Shown here: positions 1-5,589 of the stretch, in pieces
Position numbering within the stretch: position 1 is the stretch's first letter
Layout: the number at the start of each line of letters is the position of its first letter
Assembly: GCA_025356765.1 (NCBI GenBank)
Contig: JANXRO010000171.1
Span: forward strand, 1-5,730
Length of the DNA: 5,730 nucleotides
Source of the DNA: Hyphomicrobiales bacterium
Lineage (GTDB): Bacteria > Pseudomonadota > Alphaproteobacteria > Rhizobiales > Aestuariivirgaceae
Direction: 5' to 3'
The notes under the pieces: generated by a model
Told to the model about the DNA's origin: nothing
Databases searched by the model: none
The model's input: only the letters and a program-made list of their open reading frames with translations
Made by a program: the position numbers and the translations under genes

Positions 1-390
1 TATCACCCCGAACGCAAGGGTGCGGTTCTGCCGCCCATTACCCTTGATCATGTGAACCCCAAATCTGAATTGGTGTTTGAAGAAACTTTTGGGCCGGTGA
101 TTCCCATCATCCGTGCGCCAGCAGATGATGATGCTTTGATCGCCCTTTCAAATTCAACCGCATTTGGCCTGTCATCTGGTGTATGCACCAACAATCTTCA
201 TCGCATGACAAAATTCATTGAAGGATTGAATGTGGGCACCGTGAACATTTGGGAGGTGCCGGGCTATCGGATTGAAATGTCACCATTTGGCGGCATCAAA
301 GATTCAGGCAATGGCATAAAAGAAGGTGTGGCCGAAGCCATGAAGTTCTATACCAATGTGAAAACTTGGTCACTTCCATGGCCGAATTGA
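1..390 (+). CDS. phnY: Phosphonoacetaldehyde dehydrogenase, C-terminal part (5' end outside window)
   Basis: This is the last 129 codons of an aldehyde dehydrogenase, open in frame from base 1 to a TGA at 388-390. PhnY oxidises phosphonoacetaldehyde to phosphonoacetate with NAD+ in the cytoplasm, as the middle step of the PhnW-PhnY-PhnA route for 2-aminoethylphosphonate. The general family marks are visible: EETFGPVIPI, whose glutamate and phenylalanine normally contact the NAD nicotinamide ribose, and the C-terminal PFGGIKDSG motif. The stretch WEVPGYRIEMSPFGG and the ending TNVKTWSLPW resemble, from memory, PhnY more than succinate-semialdehyde or betaine-aldehyde dehydrogenases. The catalytic cysteine and general-base glutamate lie upstream of the window, so activity cannot be judged. 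An in-frame GTG at 52 is internal, because homology continues upstream of it. Only 7 bases separate it from the Na/Pi transporter gene, implying one transcript. The family call is near certain; the substrate assignment is likely but rests on the C-terminus. Confidence 0.82.
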   Translation, partial: YHPERKGAVLPPITLDHVNPKSELVFEETFGPVIPIIRAPADDDALIALSNSTAFGLSSGVCTNNLHRMTKFIEGLNVGTVNIWEVPGYRIEMSPFGGIKDSGNGIKEGVAEAMKFYTNVKTWSLPWPN

Positions 391-397
391 AATTCCC

Positions 398-2083
398 ATG
401 AACCTTTCCACCCTCGTGATCATCAACCTGCTTGGTGGCATTGCGCTTTTGCTGTGGGGCGTTCGGATGGTGCGCACGGGCATTTTGCGCGTGTGGGAAA
501 AACAGCTTAAATATTTTATTGAATATCGGCTGGCTAATCGCATGTCTGCCTTTGGTGCAGGTTTGGCCGCAACGATTGTGTTAGGCAGCGGCACGGCAAC
601 GGCGTTGATTGTCACCAACATCGCATCAACCGGAAGCCTGCCCGCGGGCCTTGGTTTTTCGGTTTTGTTGGGTGCCGATGTTGGATCAGCTCTCGTTGCA
701 TCGCTGGTGGCATCAGGTTCCAACATTGCATTGTGGACATCGCCGATATTTCTATTCTTAGGCTATATAATTTTCCAGTGGTCTGATGAATTAAAGCCCC
801 ACAATGTTGGCCGCGTGCTGATTGGCCTTGGGCTTATGTTGCTTTCGTTGCGGTTGGTTTCAGCAGCCACAACTCCGCTTAATCAAGACAGTTTGTTTCA
901 CGATGTTTTGGCCGAAGTTGGCCAAGCGCCGGTTTTGGCGTTTTTGATTGGTGCGGCCATGGCATGGGCATTTCATTCCACCTTGGCCGCAATTCTGTTG
1001 GTCACATCGTTGATGATCAGCGGAAGCTTGGGCTTTGTGGGCGCATTAAGTTTTCTTTTGGGCATCAATTGTGGTGGCGGGCTTCCTGCATTCATAGCAT
1101 CCTTAGGCCTGCCAGCCGAAGCGCGGCGACTGCCCTTGGCAAATTTATTGGCAAGAACAATCTTCGCCGTGGCGCTGTTAGGATTTTCGCAAAGACTGCT
1201 TTCATATCTGCCTGTGCAAGTGAACAATCCCCTGCAATGGGCCTTGGCGTTTCACATCGCTTTCAATGTCGCCGTGGCCTTGGTTTTTCTGCCTTTGGTC
1301 AATCAAATGGCCGCGTTGGCCAAACGCTTGGCGCCAGATTTAAACAAGGCGGAAGACCCTTTGCGCCGCCCGCGTTTTCTGGATGCAACGGTGATTGCAA
1401 ACCCACCCGCCGCCTTGGCCAATGCCAATATCGAGCTTGCACGCATGGGGCAGATTTTGGAAAACATGTTCGACACAGCCCTTCAGGCGATGACAGATTC
1501 CAGCCTTGAAAAACTTAAACTTTTGGATGAACAAGACACGCAGATCAATATCTATCTGCAAGCCATTCGAAGCTATGTGAATGATGTGAGCCAAGGAAAG
1601 CTTTCATCGGTGGAAGCGCGGCATGCACTAGAAGTAACACTTTATGCCTCTAACTTGGAACATGCCGGCGATATTATTCAACTGAATTTGCAAGACCGTA
1701 TTCGCGCAAAAATTCAGGAAAGCCTGACCTTCACGCCTATACAAGAAACAGCCCTGGCCGAACTTAGCGCCAATGTGCGCAACAATATTCGTTTGGCGGC
1801 CTCTGTCACGATGTCTCGGGATATTGATGCGGCGCGAAATTTAATTGGGCAAAAAGATGAATTTCGGCAATTGGAAACCAAAGTGATGGAAACTCATTTC
1901 AAGGCCTCGCTCGACAATAAATCGACTGCCTTGAGGCAAAGTGCGCTGTTCATAGATGTCATCCGCGATATGCACCGCATTAATTCGCACATCGTGGCCG
2001 CAGGCTATCCGATTGTTGATGATGCTGGTTTATTGCGCGGGTCACGATTGAAAAAGAAAGCCGCAGCGGAGAATGCAGAATGA
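398..2083 (+). CDS. Na+/phosphate cotransporter family protein with C-terminal PhoU-like domain
   Basis: This 561-residue inner-membrane protein belongs to the PNaS (NptA/YjbB) family, which moves phosphate with sodium and in some bacteria acts in phosphate efflux. Residues about 5-302 are hydrophobic with roughly eight or nine membrane segments, arranged as two inverted Na/Pi repeats (about 10-155 and 175-300). Each repeat carries a glycine-rich motif (LGADVGSA at 91-98, LGINCGGG at 221-228) where the family usually has GANIGTT. The usual QSSSAT signatures are replaced by GSGTAT (63-68) and FHSTLA (192-197). Residues about 340-540 form a helical PhoU-like domain with NLEHAGDII (419-427) and DMHRINSHI (524-532), typical of PhoU tails; a basic LKKK sits near the end. 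The ATG at 398 is favoured because it places a hydrophobic helix at the N-terminus. No good Shine-Dalgarno precedes it, so translation is probably coupled to phnY, 7 bases upstream. The gene overlaps the next by ATGA. Transport direction cannot be read from the sequence. Confidence 0.88.
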   Translation: MNLSTLVIINLLGGIALLLWGVRMVRTGILRVWEKQLKYFIEYRLANRMSAFGAGLAATIVLGSGTATALIVTNIASTGSLPAGLGFSVLLGADVGSALVASLVASGSNIALWTSPIFLFLGYIIFQWSDELKPHNVGRVLIGLGLMLLSLRLVSAATTPLNQDSLFHDVLAEVGQAPVLAFLIGAAMAWAFHSTLAAILLVTSLMISGSLGFVGALSFLLGINCGGGLPAFIASLGLPAEARRLPLANLLARTIFAVALLGFSQRLLSYLPVQVNNPLQWALAFHIAFNVAVALVFLPLVNQMAALAKRLAPDLNKAEDPLRRPRFLDATVIANPPAALANANIELARMGQILENMFDTALQAMTDSSLEKLKLLDEQDTQINIYLQAIRSYVNDVSQGKLSSVEARHALEVTLYASNLEHAGDIIQLNLQDRIRAKIQESLTFTPIQETALAELSANVRNNIRLAASVTMSRDIDAARNLIGQKDEFRQLETKVMETHFKASLDNKSTALRQSALFIDVIRDMHRINSHIVAAGYPIVDDAGLLRGSRLKKKAAAENAE

Positions 2084-3276
2084 GCGGCGCGTTGGCAGGC
2101 CTTCGGGTGCTCGACCTCACACGGGTTTTGGCGGGTCCTTGGGCCTCGCAAACACTGGCTGATTTTGGCGCGGAAGTGATCAAGATTGAAAAGCCTGGCG
2201 AAGGTGATGATACGCGGGGCTGGGGGCCGCCCTTTGTTAAAAACCCAGACGGCAGTGATGGAGACGCCGCTTATTTTCAATCAGCCAATCGCGGCAAGAA
2301 TTCTGTCTGCATTGATTTTACCAAGCCTGAAGGCCAGAGTCTTATCAAGGCGTTAGCTGCACAATCTGATATTCTAATTGAAAACTATAAAGTGGGTGGT
2401 TTAGCCAAATATGGTTTGGATTATGCCAGTTTAGCCGCAGTTAACCCGCGGCTTATTTATTGTTCCATCACAGGCTTTGGGCAAACCGGGCCTTATGCCA
2501 ACCGCGCCGGTTATGATTTTATGATTCAAGGCATGGCAGGAGTTATGTCCATCACCGGTGAACCAGATGGCAGCCCCATGAAAATGGGGGTTGCCTTTGC
2601 CGATATTTTTGCAGGGCTTCACGCTGTGATTGGCATTGAAGCAGCACTTTATGCGCGCGCGAAAACAGGCATTGGCCAACATATTGATATTTCGCTGTTG
2701 GATTCTCAAGTGTCAGTTCTGGCCAATCAAGCGTTGAATTATTTGGTGGGCGGCAAGGTGCCAAAACGCTTGGGCAATCAACACCCCAATATTGTGCCTT
2801 ATCAATCTTTCGAAACGGCTGATGGGCACATTATTGTGGCTGTGGGCAATGACCGCCAGTTCAGCGAATATTGCCGCATCATTGACGTTTCAGTGGATGC
2901 GAAATTTGCAATCAATCGCGGGCGGGTTGAGGGCCGAGATGAACTTATTCCGCAGTTGATTGAAGCGATGAAAAAGAAGACCACGGCAGAATGGATTGCG
3001 GCTTTTGAGGCTGATGCCATCCCCTGCGGGCCAATAAACACTATTGACCAAGTGTTTGATGATCCACAGGTTAAGGCGCGCGGGCTTCAACTTTCGTTAT
3101 TGCGCGAGGATGGTGTTAAAATGCCAAGCGTTGCAAACCCCATTGTGTTTTCGCAAACGCCCAATGTTTATGAAAAGCCTTCGCCAAGATTGGGGCAGGA
3201 CACCGAGAAGATCCTGCGCGAGGTTTTAAGCGTAGATGACTTGAACGACTTGCGCCGCAAAAACGTCATTTCATAG
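2080..3276 (+). CDS. CaiB/BaiF (class III) CoA-transferase, SUGCT-like
   Basis: This 398-residue protein has the normal length of a class III CoA-transferase; these cytoplasmic enzymes move CoA between carboxylic acids, usually as interlocked homodimers. The N-terminal signature LDLTRVLAGPWASQTLADFG (11-30) is followed by AEVIKIEKP and a GDDTRGWGPPFV segment (42-53). The catalytic aspartate is most likely D175 in VAFADIFAGL, and GYDFMIQG (144-151) and TGIGQHIDISLLDSQ (196-210) are also family-conserved. The GDDTR-WGPPFV segment, NIVPYQSFETADG and the closing LGQDTEKIL resemble the mitochondrial SUGCT enzyme (succinate/glutarate or hydroxymethylglutarate CoA-transferase) more than formyl-CoA or carnitine CoA-transferases. 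That points to a dicarboxylate such as glutarate, but the substrate cannot be fixed from sequence, and no glutaryl-CoA dehydrogenase gene is in view. The start codon overlaps the transporter stop in ATGA, so the two genes are translationally coupled. No frameshift or missing key residue is seen. Confidence 0.9.
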   Translation: MSGALAGLRVLDLTRVLAGPWASQTLADFGAEVIKIEKPGEGDDTRGWGPPFVKNPDGSDGDAAYFQSANRGKNSVCIDFTKPEGQSLIKALAAQSDILIENYKVGGLAKYGLDYASLAAVNPRLIYCSITGFGQTGPYANRAGYDFMIQGMAGVMSITGEPDGSPMKMGVAFADIFAGLHAVIGIEAALYARAKTGIGQHIDISLLDSQVSVLANQALNYLVGGKVPKRLGNQHPNIVPYQSFETADGHIIVAVGNDRQFSEYCRIIDVSVDAKFAINRGRVEGRDELIPQLIEAMKKKTTAEWIAAFEADAIPCGPINTIDQVFDDPQVKARGLQLSLLREDGVKMPSVANPIVFSQTPNVYEKPSPRLGQDTEKILREVLSVDDLNDLRRKNVIS

Positions 3277-3287
3277 AAAGTTAAATC

Positions 3288-3584
3288 ATGCCGAAAGCTT
3301 CTGCCATTTGGAACGGCCAAATCATTGCCGCCAGCGATCATTGCATCACTTTTGATAACAACACATATTTCCCACCCGATGCTTTGAAATCAGAGTTCTT
3401 CGCCCCCTCCAGCCACACCAGCGCTTGCCCATGGAAGGGCACAGCGAACTATATGGACGTTGTGGTTGATGGCAAAACCAACGCCAATGCCATGTGGGTT
3501 TATAATGAACCCAAAACCGCCGCATCAACCATCAAAGGCTATGTGGCGTTTTGGAAAGGTGTTGAAGTTAAAACCGGGGCTTGA
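3288..3584 (+). CDS. DUF427 domain-containing protein
   Basis: This 98-residue soluble protein consists almost entirely of one DUF427 domain. The hallmarks are IWNGQIIAASD (7-17), YFPPDALKSEFF (27-38), the highly conserved SACPWKGTANY (45-55), VVVDGK (58-63), the VYNEPK segment (71-76) and the C-terminal IKGYVAFWKGVEV (82-94). The biochemical role of the family is not established to my knowledge; its members are small and beta-rich. The single cysteine C47, inside the CPWKG motif, is the obvious candidate functional residue. The gene starts 11 bases after the CoA-transferase stop with a weak GAAAG ribosome-binding site 7 bases before the ATG, so it is the last gene of the phnY operon. A strong terminator overlaps its last codons. 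Function in the operon is unknown; there is no signal peptide or membrane segment. Confidence 0.9.
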   Translation: MPKASAIWNGQIIAASDHCITFDNNTYFPPDALKSEFFAPSSHTSACPWKGTANYMDVVVDGKTNANAMWVYNEPKTAASTIKGYVAFWKGVEVKTGA

Positions 3585-3602
3585 TTATTGCCTCGGTTTT
3601 GG
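3570..3602 (+). terminator. Rho-independent terminator overlapping the DUF427 stop codon
   Basis: The left arm at 3570-3580 (AAAACCGGGGC) pairs with the right arm at 3590-3600 (GCCTCGGTTTT) in an 11-bp stem with one G-U wobble and no mismatch. The loop is the 9 bases 3581-3589. A seven-pair GC-rich core is followed directly by TTTT, then GGTT. The left arm lies in the last codons of the DUF427 gene and the TGA stop (3582-3584) lies in the loop. Because the stem is flanked by A4 and T4, it could also work on the opposite strand. It separates the phnY operon from the secreted-protein unit. Confidence 0.82.
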
Positions 3603-3635
3603 TTGATAGTCCCCCCACGGCGATTTGCATAGAAT
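3603..3635 (+). promoter_or_regulatory. Possible promoter for the secreted-protein/GlsB-like unit
   Basis: A new transcript is expected here because a strong terminator ends immediately upstream and the next gene starts at 3673. The best -35-like word is TTGATA (3603-3608). The -10 candidates are TGCATA (3626-3631, 17-base spacer) and the better-matching TAGAAT (3630-3635), which has too long a spacer (21 bases) from that -35. Neither pair is convincing. The leader would be about 30 bases. No operator-like repeat was seen. Confidence 0.25.
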
Positions 3636-3657
3636 TGGCCGTTTTAAACGCACGCAT

Positions 3658-3663
3658 AAGGGG
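3658..3663 (+). promoter_or_regulatory. Ribosome binding site that fixes the start at 3673
   Basis: AAGGGG lies 9 bases before the ATG at 3673. It supports this start over the in-frame TTG at 3625, which would add 16 residues ahead of an otherwise well-formed signal peptide. Confidence 0.7.
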
Positions 3664-3672
3664 AATATCCTG

Positions 3673-4677
3673 ATGAAACGTCGCTTTATTTACGCTCCGC
3701 TTTTTCTGTTTGCAATTGTTGGTCACGCACACGCTGGTGATGCCGTTAACTTCGCAATGAAGGCAGATATGCCAACGCTGCGTGACAAGGCGATGAAAGA
3801 CACATTCTCGGTTGATCTTACGGACAAACAAATTGAACAATCGTTCAAGGTTGTTTGTGAGGCAGGCCAAGGTGGCATTATCAGCAGCCGCAACCAATCT
3901 TGCGCGGTTAGCGGCAGCGGCGCTCTGATCAACCCTAATGGTGGTGCTAAACTTCAACGCACCCAATATGCAGGCGGGTGGATTGTGAAGTCAGACGGTT
4001 TCACCGATGCTTCCACAATGTCTGCCAACTATTTGGCAGTTGGAAAGGTTGGCGCATCAGCATCTGCGTTTTCGGGTGCCTTGATGTTGAAGCCTGAAAA
4101 CCCTTCAAGCACCGCAAGTTCACTGCGCGATTCAATTATGAAAAATTTCAGCACCACGCAATCAGGTGTTATCGACACGCGGGTTGATACAATTCAATTT
4201 GTAAATTTCACCATTCCTTCTGCGGGGCTTCCATCAGATAAGGGCTGCGTGTGGAACGGTGATATGGTTTATGCTTATCAAACCACGTCTTGGTTTATTG
4301 ATGTGAAAGCCAAGTGCAACGGCAAAGAATTTCCGTTGAAAGGCAATATGCCCTTCACCCAAACCAAAAACGTGGGCAACCAACACCAATATGATTTAAC
4401 ACTAACCCTGCCCAGCAACGAGGCCGAAGGCAATGATGCGCTTTTTGCCAAGCCAACAGGAGACGCCGATTTGTTCGCGGGTGCTGATGGCATTTCGGGC
4501 CAAATCATCATGAAAGAAAGTTCTTATGTCGATGTGACCACGGGTGGCCAAACTGACAAGGTTCCCGCCAATATTGACGCCACGGGCACGTTGAACGGGC
4601 AAAATATACCCATTGAAGCGGTGCGTTCTTTTGGAGAAATTATTGCGATATTGTCGCGCACGTTCTTTGGCGCATAA
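3673..4677 (+). CDS. Unrecognised exported protein with four cysteines
   Basis: I do not recognise the family of this 334-residue protein. The N-terminus is a clear Sec signal peptide: MKRR, a hydrophobic core YAPLFLFAIVG, then HAHA followed by GDA, so signal peptidase I probably cuts after A21. There is no lipobox cysteine, so it should be soluble in the periplasm or secreted. The mature part (about 313 residues) has no other obvious membrane segment, though the last 15 residues (about 320-334) are rather hydrophobic. It is rich in Ser, Thr, Gly and Asn with alternating patterns that suggest beta structure. It has exactly four cysteines, C62, C77, C192 and C215, spaced as two local pairs consistent with disulfides. 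The C77 region reads SCAVSGSGALINPNGG, and the second pair flanks a segment rich in aromatic residues. It is followed after 20 bases by a GlsB-like membrane protein gene, with which it is probably co-transcribed, hinting at an envelope role. Function is unknown. Confidence 0.85.
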   Translation: MKRRFIYAPLFLFAIVGHAHAGDAVNFAMKADMPTLRDKAMKDTFSVDLTDKQIEQSFKVVCEAGQGGIISSRNQSCAVSGSGALINPNGGAKLQRTQYAGGWIVKSDGFTDASTMSANYLAVGKVGASASAFSGALMLKPENPSSTASSLRDSIMKNFSTTQSGVIDTRVDTIQFVNFTIPSAGLPSDKGCVWNGDMVYAYQTTSWFIDVKAKCNGKEFPLKGNMPFTQTKNVGNQHQYDLTLTLPSNEAEGNDALFAKPTGDADLFAGADGISGQIIMKESSYVDVTTGGQTDKVPANIDATGTLNGQNIPIEAVRSFGEIIAILSRTFFGA

Positions 4678-4697
4678 ACCATTTAGGTGAGAAAACT

Positions 4698-4952
4698 ATG
4701 TATTATGTCTGGATAGCACTTGTAGGCTTTGCTGCTGCTGTAATCGGTAAGCTTATTTTGCCAGGGCCTAATGGCCCGCGCGGAATTATCGGCACGGCAC
4801 TGGTGGGCATTGTTGGCTCATTTGTCGGAACTTTTTTAGGCCAGTTTTTCGGGTTTTACCGAGCGGGCGAAAACGCCGGATTTCTAGGGTCAATCGTTGG
4901 CGCGATTGCCGTGCTGGTGATTTGGGATTTGGTGTTTAAGAAGAAGGTTTGA
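4698..4952 (+). CDS. GlsB/YeaQ/YmgE family small membrane protein
   Basis: This 84-residue protein matches the transglycosylase-associated (GlsB/YeaQ/YmgE) family in length and layout. Three hydrophobic segments lie at about 3-20, 30-52 and 61-79. The first loop has the characteristic LPGPNGPRGIIGTALVGIVG (21-40), followed by SFVGTFLGQFFGF, and the protein ends in a basic KKKV tail. Members are small inner-membrane proteins often induced by general or envelope stress; their molecular activity is not established. The start is supported by AGGTGA at 4685-4690, 7 bases before the ATG. The 20-base gap after the secreted-protein gene suggests shared transcription. Its TGA is one base from the stop codon of the convergent gene on the other strand, and no convincing terminator follows. 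Confidence 0.9.
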   Translation: MYYVWIALVGFAAAVIGKLILPGPNGPRGIIGTALVGIVGSFVGTFLGQFFGFYRAGENAGFLGSIVGAIAVLVIWDLVFKKKV

Positions 4953-4953
4953 G

Positions 4954-5493
4954 TTAATCCACGCCCTTTTGGGCTCTCAGGATACTTGCGTAAACTTCTT
5001 CTGCACCTTCCAAGAACTCAAAATTTGATCCATTTTTTGGATCATAACTCACACCGTTCCCCGTTGAACTTGGCGGACTGAAATTTATTGTGCCTAAACC
5101 TTTGCCATATGTTGTGAGATTTAACTGAGGCAAACTTTGCAAACTGGTGGATTGTAAAGATTGACCTCGCAAAACGATAAGCCTCGTACTTGTTAACGCG
5201 TAAACTTGTCTCGATCTTAGCCAAGCATCCCAGAAAAAGCGCCCAATGGCCTGATATAGACCCATCAAAATAAAAGGGACGCCCCAAAACGCGAAAAAGC
5301 CAGGCGCCTTTCCAGCTTTCGTTGCCGAAAATTCCCAGAAAAGTGAAAAGGCCAAAAACAACACTCCAAAAGGAATACCCAACGCATCACTCGGCTGAAG
5401 GCGCAGTCCCGTTTTCGGCTTTCCCGCCCAAATTAATTTTTCGCCATTGCTCAGGCGCGGAAGAATTTCCTGATAGGCAGAAGAATCGATCAT
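4954..5493 (-). CDS. Membrane protein with C-terminal PH-like domain
   Basis: This is a 179-residue protein read from ATG at 5493-5491 to TAA at 4956-4954. The N-terminus carries LSNGEKLIWAGKPKTGLRL (14-32), the usual opening of bacterial PH-domain membrane proteins of the form 'gE.ilW.GkP'. Two hydrophobic helices follow at about 38-55 and 66-83, with a short loop between them. The segment VYALTSTRLIVLRG (97-110) begins a bacterial PH-like domain of beta strands that ends in a helix, AEEVYASILRAQK (164-176). The protein should sit in the inner membrane with the PH-like domain in the cytoplasm; the ligand and role are unknown. The chosen start has GGAG six bases upstream; an in-frame ATG 15 codons earlier has no such site and adds a non-conserved-looking tail. 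The gene stands alone on this strand in the window, convergent with the GlsB-like gene. Confidence 0.85.
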   Translation of the reverse strand: MIDSSAYQEILPRLSNGEKLIWAGKPKTGLRLQPSDALGIPFGVLFLAFSLFWEFSATKAGKAPGFFAFWGVPFILMGLYQAIGRFFWDAWLRSRQVYALTSTRLIVLRGQSLQSTSLQSLPQLNLTTYGKGLGTINFSPPSSTGNGVSYDPKNGSNFEFLEGAEEVYASILRAQKGVD

Positions 5494-5499
5494 TTTAAA

Positions 5500-5503
5500 C
5501 TCC
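5500..5503 (-). promoter_or_regulatory. Ribosome binding site that fixes the start of the PH-like gene
   Basis: On the minus strand GGAG (5503-5500) is followed by TTTAAA and then ATG (5493-5491), a 6-base spacer. This favours the 179-residue product over the 194-residue reading that begins at 5538. Confidence 0.65.
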
Positions 5504-5510
5504 GTTGCTA

Positions 5511-5538
5511 TTTGTAACGCATGCAGAGCGCTTTGCAA
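5511..5538 (-). promoter_or_regulatory. Possible promoter of the PH-like gene
   Basis: Read on the minus strand, TTGCAA (5538-5533) and TACAAA (5516-5511) are separated by 16 bases and resemble sigma-70 -35 and -10 boxes. Transcription would start near 5504, leaving a leader of only about 11 bases containing the GGAG site, which is short but possible. TTGCAA is its own reverse complement, so it could also serve the divergent gene, although no good -10 is seen on that side. Confidence 0.35.
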
Positions 5539-5589
5539 ATTGTCGCTTTTGGGCTACACGCCGTTTTCATAACAGGGCATAAATTACTT

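Noticed and set aside
52..390. Short complete gene starting at GTG 52
   Set aside because: The same frame is open to base 1 and the residues before the GTG continue normal aldehyde dehydrogenase sequence, so this is the tail of a larger gene.
370..726. 118-codon minus-strand open frame over the phnY/transporter junction
   Set aside because: It is antisense to two strongly supported genes and its translation is a low-complexity mixture without motifs.
964..1509. 181-codon plus-strand open frame inside the transporter gene
   Set aside because: It lies wholly within a well-supported Na/Pi transporter gene in another frame and its translation shows no family motif or membrane pattern.
900..2200. 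Recurrent TTGGCC and TTTTGGCG words suggesting a repeated uptake or binding sequence
   Set aside because: Most copies I looked at lie in coding sequence and are explained by Leu-Ala (TTG GCC/GCG) codons in membrane and enzyme segments; no fixed extended consensus was seen.
3625..3672. TTG start giving 16 extra residues on the secreted protein
   Set aside because: The extension is polar and would precede a normal signal peptide; ATG 3673 has a well-placed AAGGGG site.
3568..3966. 132-codon minus-strand open frame across the terminator and the start of the secreted-protein gene
   Set aside because: It overlaps a clear signal peptide gene and a terminator, and its product has no recognisable features; treated as a shadow frame.
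5494..5538. Upstream ATG adding 15 residues to the PH-like protein
   Set aside because: The downstream ATG has GGAG at 6 bases, and the longer start overlaps the likely promoter boxes.
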